Assembly (NCBI GenBank): GCA_016303265.1
Contig: JAEDLZ010000033.1
Span: forward strand, 1-12,624
Direction: 5' to 3'
DNA length: 12,624 nt
DNA from: Clostridiales bacterium
GTDB lineage: Bacteria; Bacillota; Clostridia; Monoglobales; Monoglobaceae
Shown here: in pieces, positions 12,550 through 12,624 of the stretch
Layout: each line of letters begins with the position of its first letter
Numbering within the stretch: the stretch's first letter is position 1
Position numbers and translations under genes: made by a program
The notes under the pieces: model-generated
Database searches by the model: none
What the model saw: the letters and a program-made list of their open reading frames with translations, nothing else
Told to the model about the DNA's origin: nothing

Positions 12550-12624
12550 TTATTTCTTTTTGCGTTCTCCCTCGATTCCTTTTTCTTTAAGATACTTAAC
12601 CATAAGTTTTAACAAGGACGATTT
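12550..12624 (-). CDS. possible 3' end of a gene cut by the window edge
   Basis: The minus-strand frame is open from the window edge for 24 codons, ending MVKYLKEKGIEGERKKK before TAA 12550-12552. The Lys/Glu-rich helical tail looks like a protein C-terminus, but it is too short to identify. Just before the stop, the -1 frame at an A-rich stretch stays open to TAA 12488-12490 (EIIINDVYPKIEEAEIW). This could mean a frameshifted gene end, or chance. Confidence 0.35.
   Translation of the reverse strand, partial: KSSLLKLMVKYLKEKGIEGERKKK

Noticed and set aside
1..12624. CRISPR array, transposase, integrase or phage genes
   Set aside because: No regularly spaced repeats and no recognisable mobile-element protein were seen in any frame.

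Overview
This window most likely comes from the chromosome of an anaerobic Firmicute of the class Clostridia. Three things point there: adjacent [FeFe]-hydrogenase maturation genes, a PF06541-type membrane protein together with small PspC and DUF1653 proteins, and consensus TTGACA/TATAAT promoters with GGAGG-type ribosome sites at moderate GC. The genus cannot be named from the sequence alone.

Layout. (1) 2-2355, plus strand: the 3' part of hydG and a complete hydF, the last steps of H-cluster assembly, with a 194-base structured gap between them. (2) 2397-2620: a strong terminator hairpin, then tRNA-Gly(CCC) on the minus strand with its own promoter and terminator. (3) 2700-4909, minus strand: a MATE-family exporter followed by trmO, from a clear promoter with a tandem repeat beside it; the MATE stop codon lies inside the trmO ribosome site. 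(4) 4910-5538: a long gap with no convincing protein gene. It holds a strong promoter directly followed by a nested RNA-like hairpin, another hairpin, a perfect 26-base palindrome and a perfect-consensus promoter. (5) 5539-8183, plus strand: a PF06541 five-helix membrane protein and an FtsH membrane protease. (6) 8184-9292: a composite palindromic element and the broken remains of an RHS/YD-repeat protein gene (minus strand) that runs directly into an AT-rich, unrelated tail. (7) 9293-10602, minus strand: small genes for a PspC-domain protein (apparently starting at ATT), a glycine-rich membrane protein, a GNAT acetyltransferase and a two-CxxC zinc-ribbon protein. (8) 10682-12447, minus strand: a compact run of a YgjP-type metallopeptidase, a PNPOx-like flavoprotein, a VOC protein and a DUF1653 protein, closed by a terminator. 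The right edge carries the possible 3' end of another minus-strand gene.

Functionally the window is mostly housekeeping and accessory metabolism: hydrogenase maturation, tRNA modification, membrane proteolysis and export. No CRISPR array, phage or complete mobile element was found. The parts that known families do not explain are the putative small RNA at about 5157-5227, the composite palindrome at 8289-8433, the RHS remnant with its foreign tail, the ATT-started pspC-like gene, and a nine-codon coupled leader ORF before the metallopeptidase.
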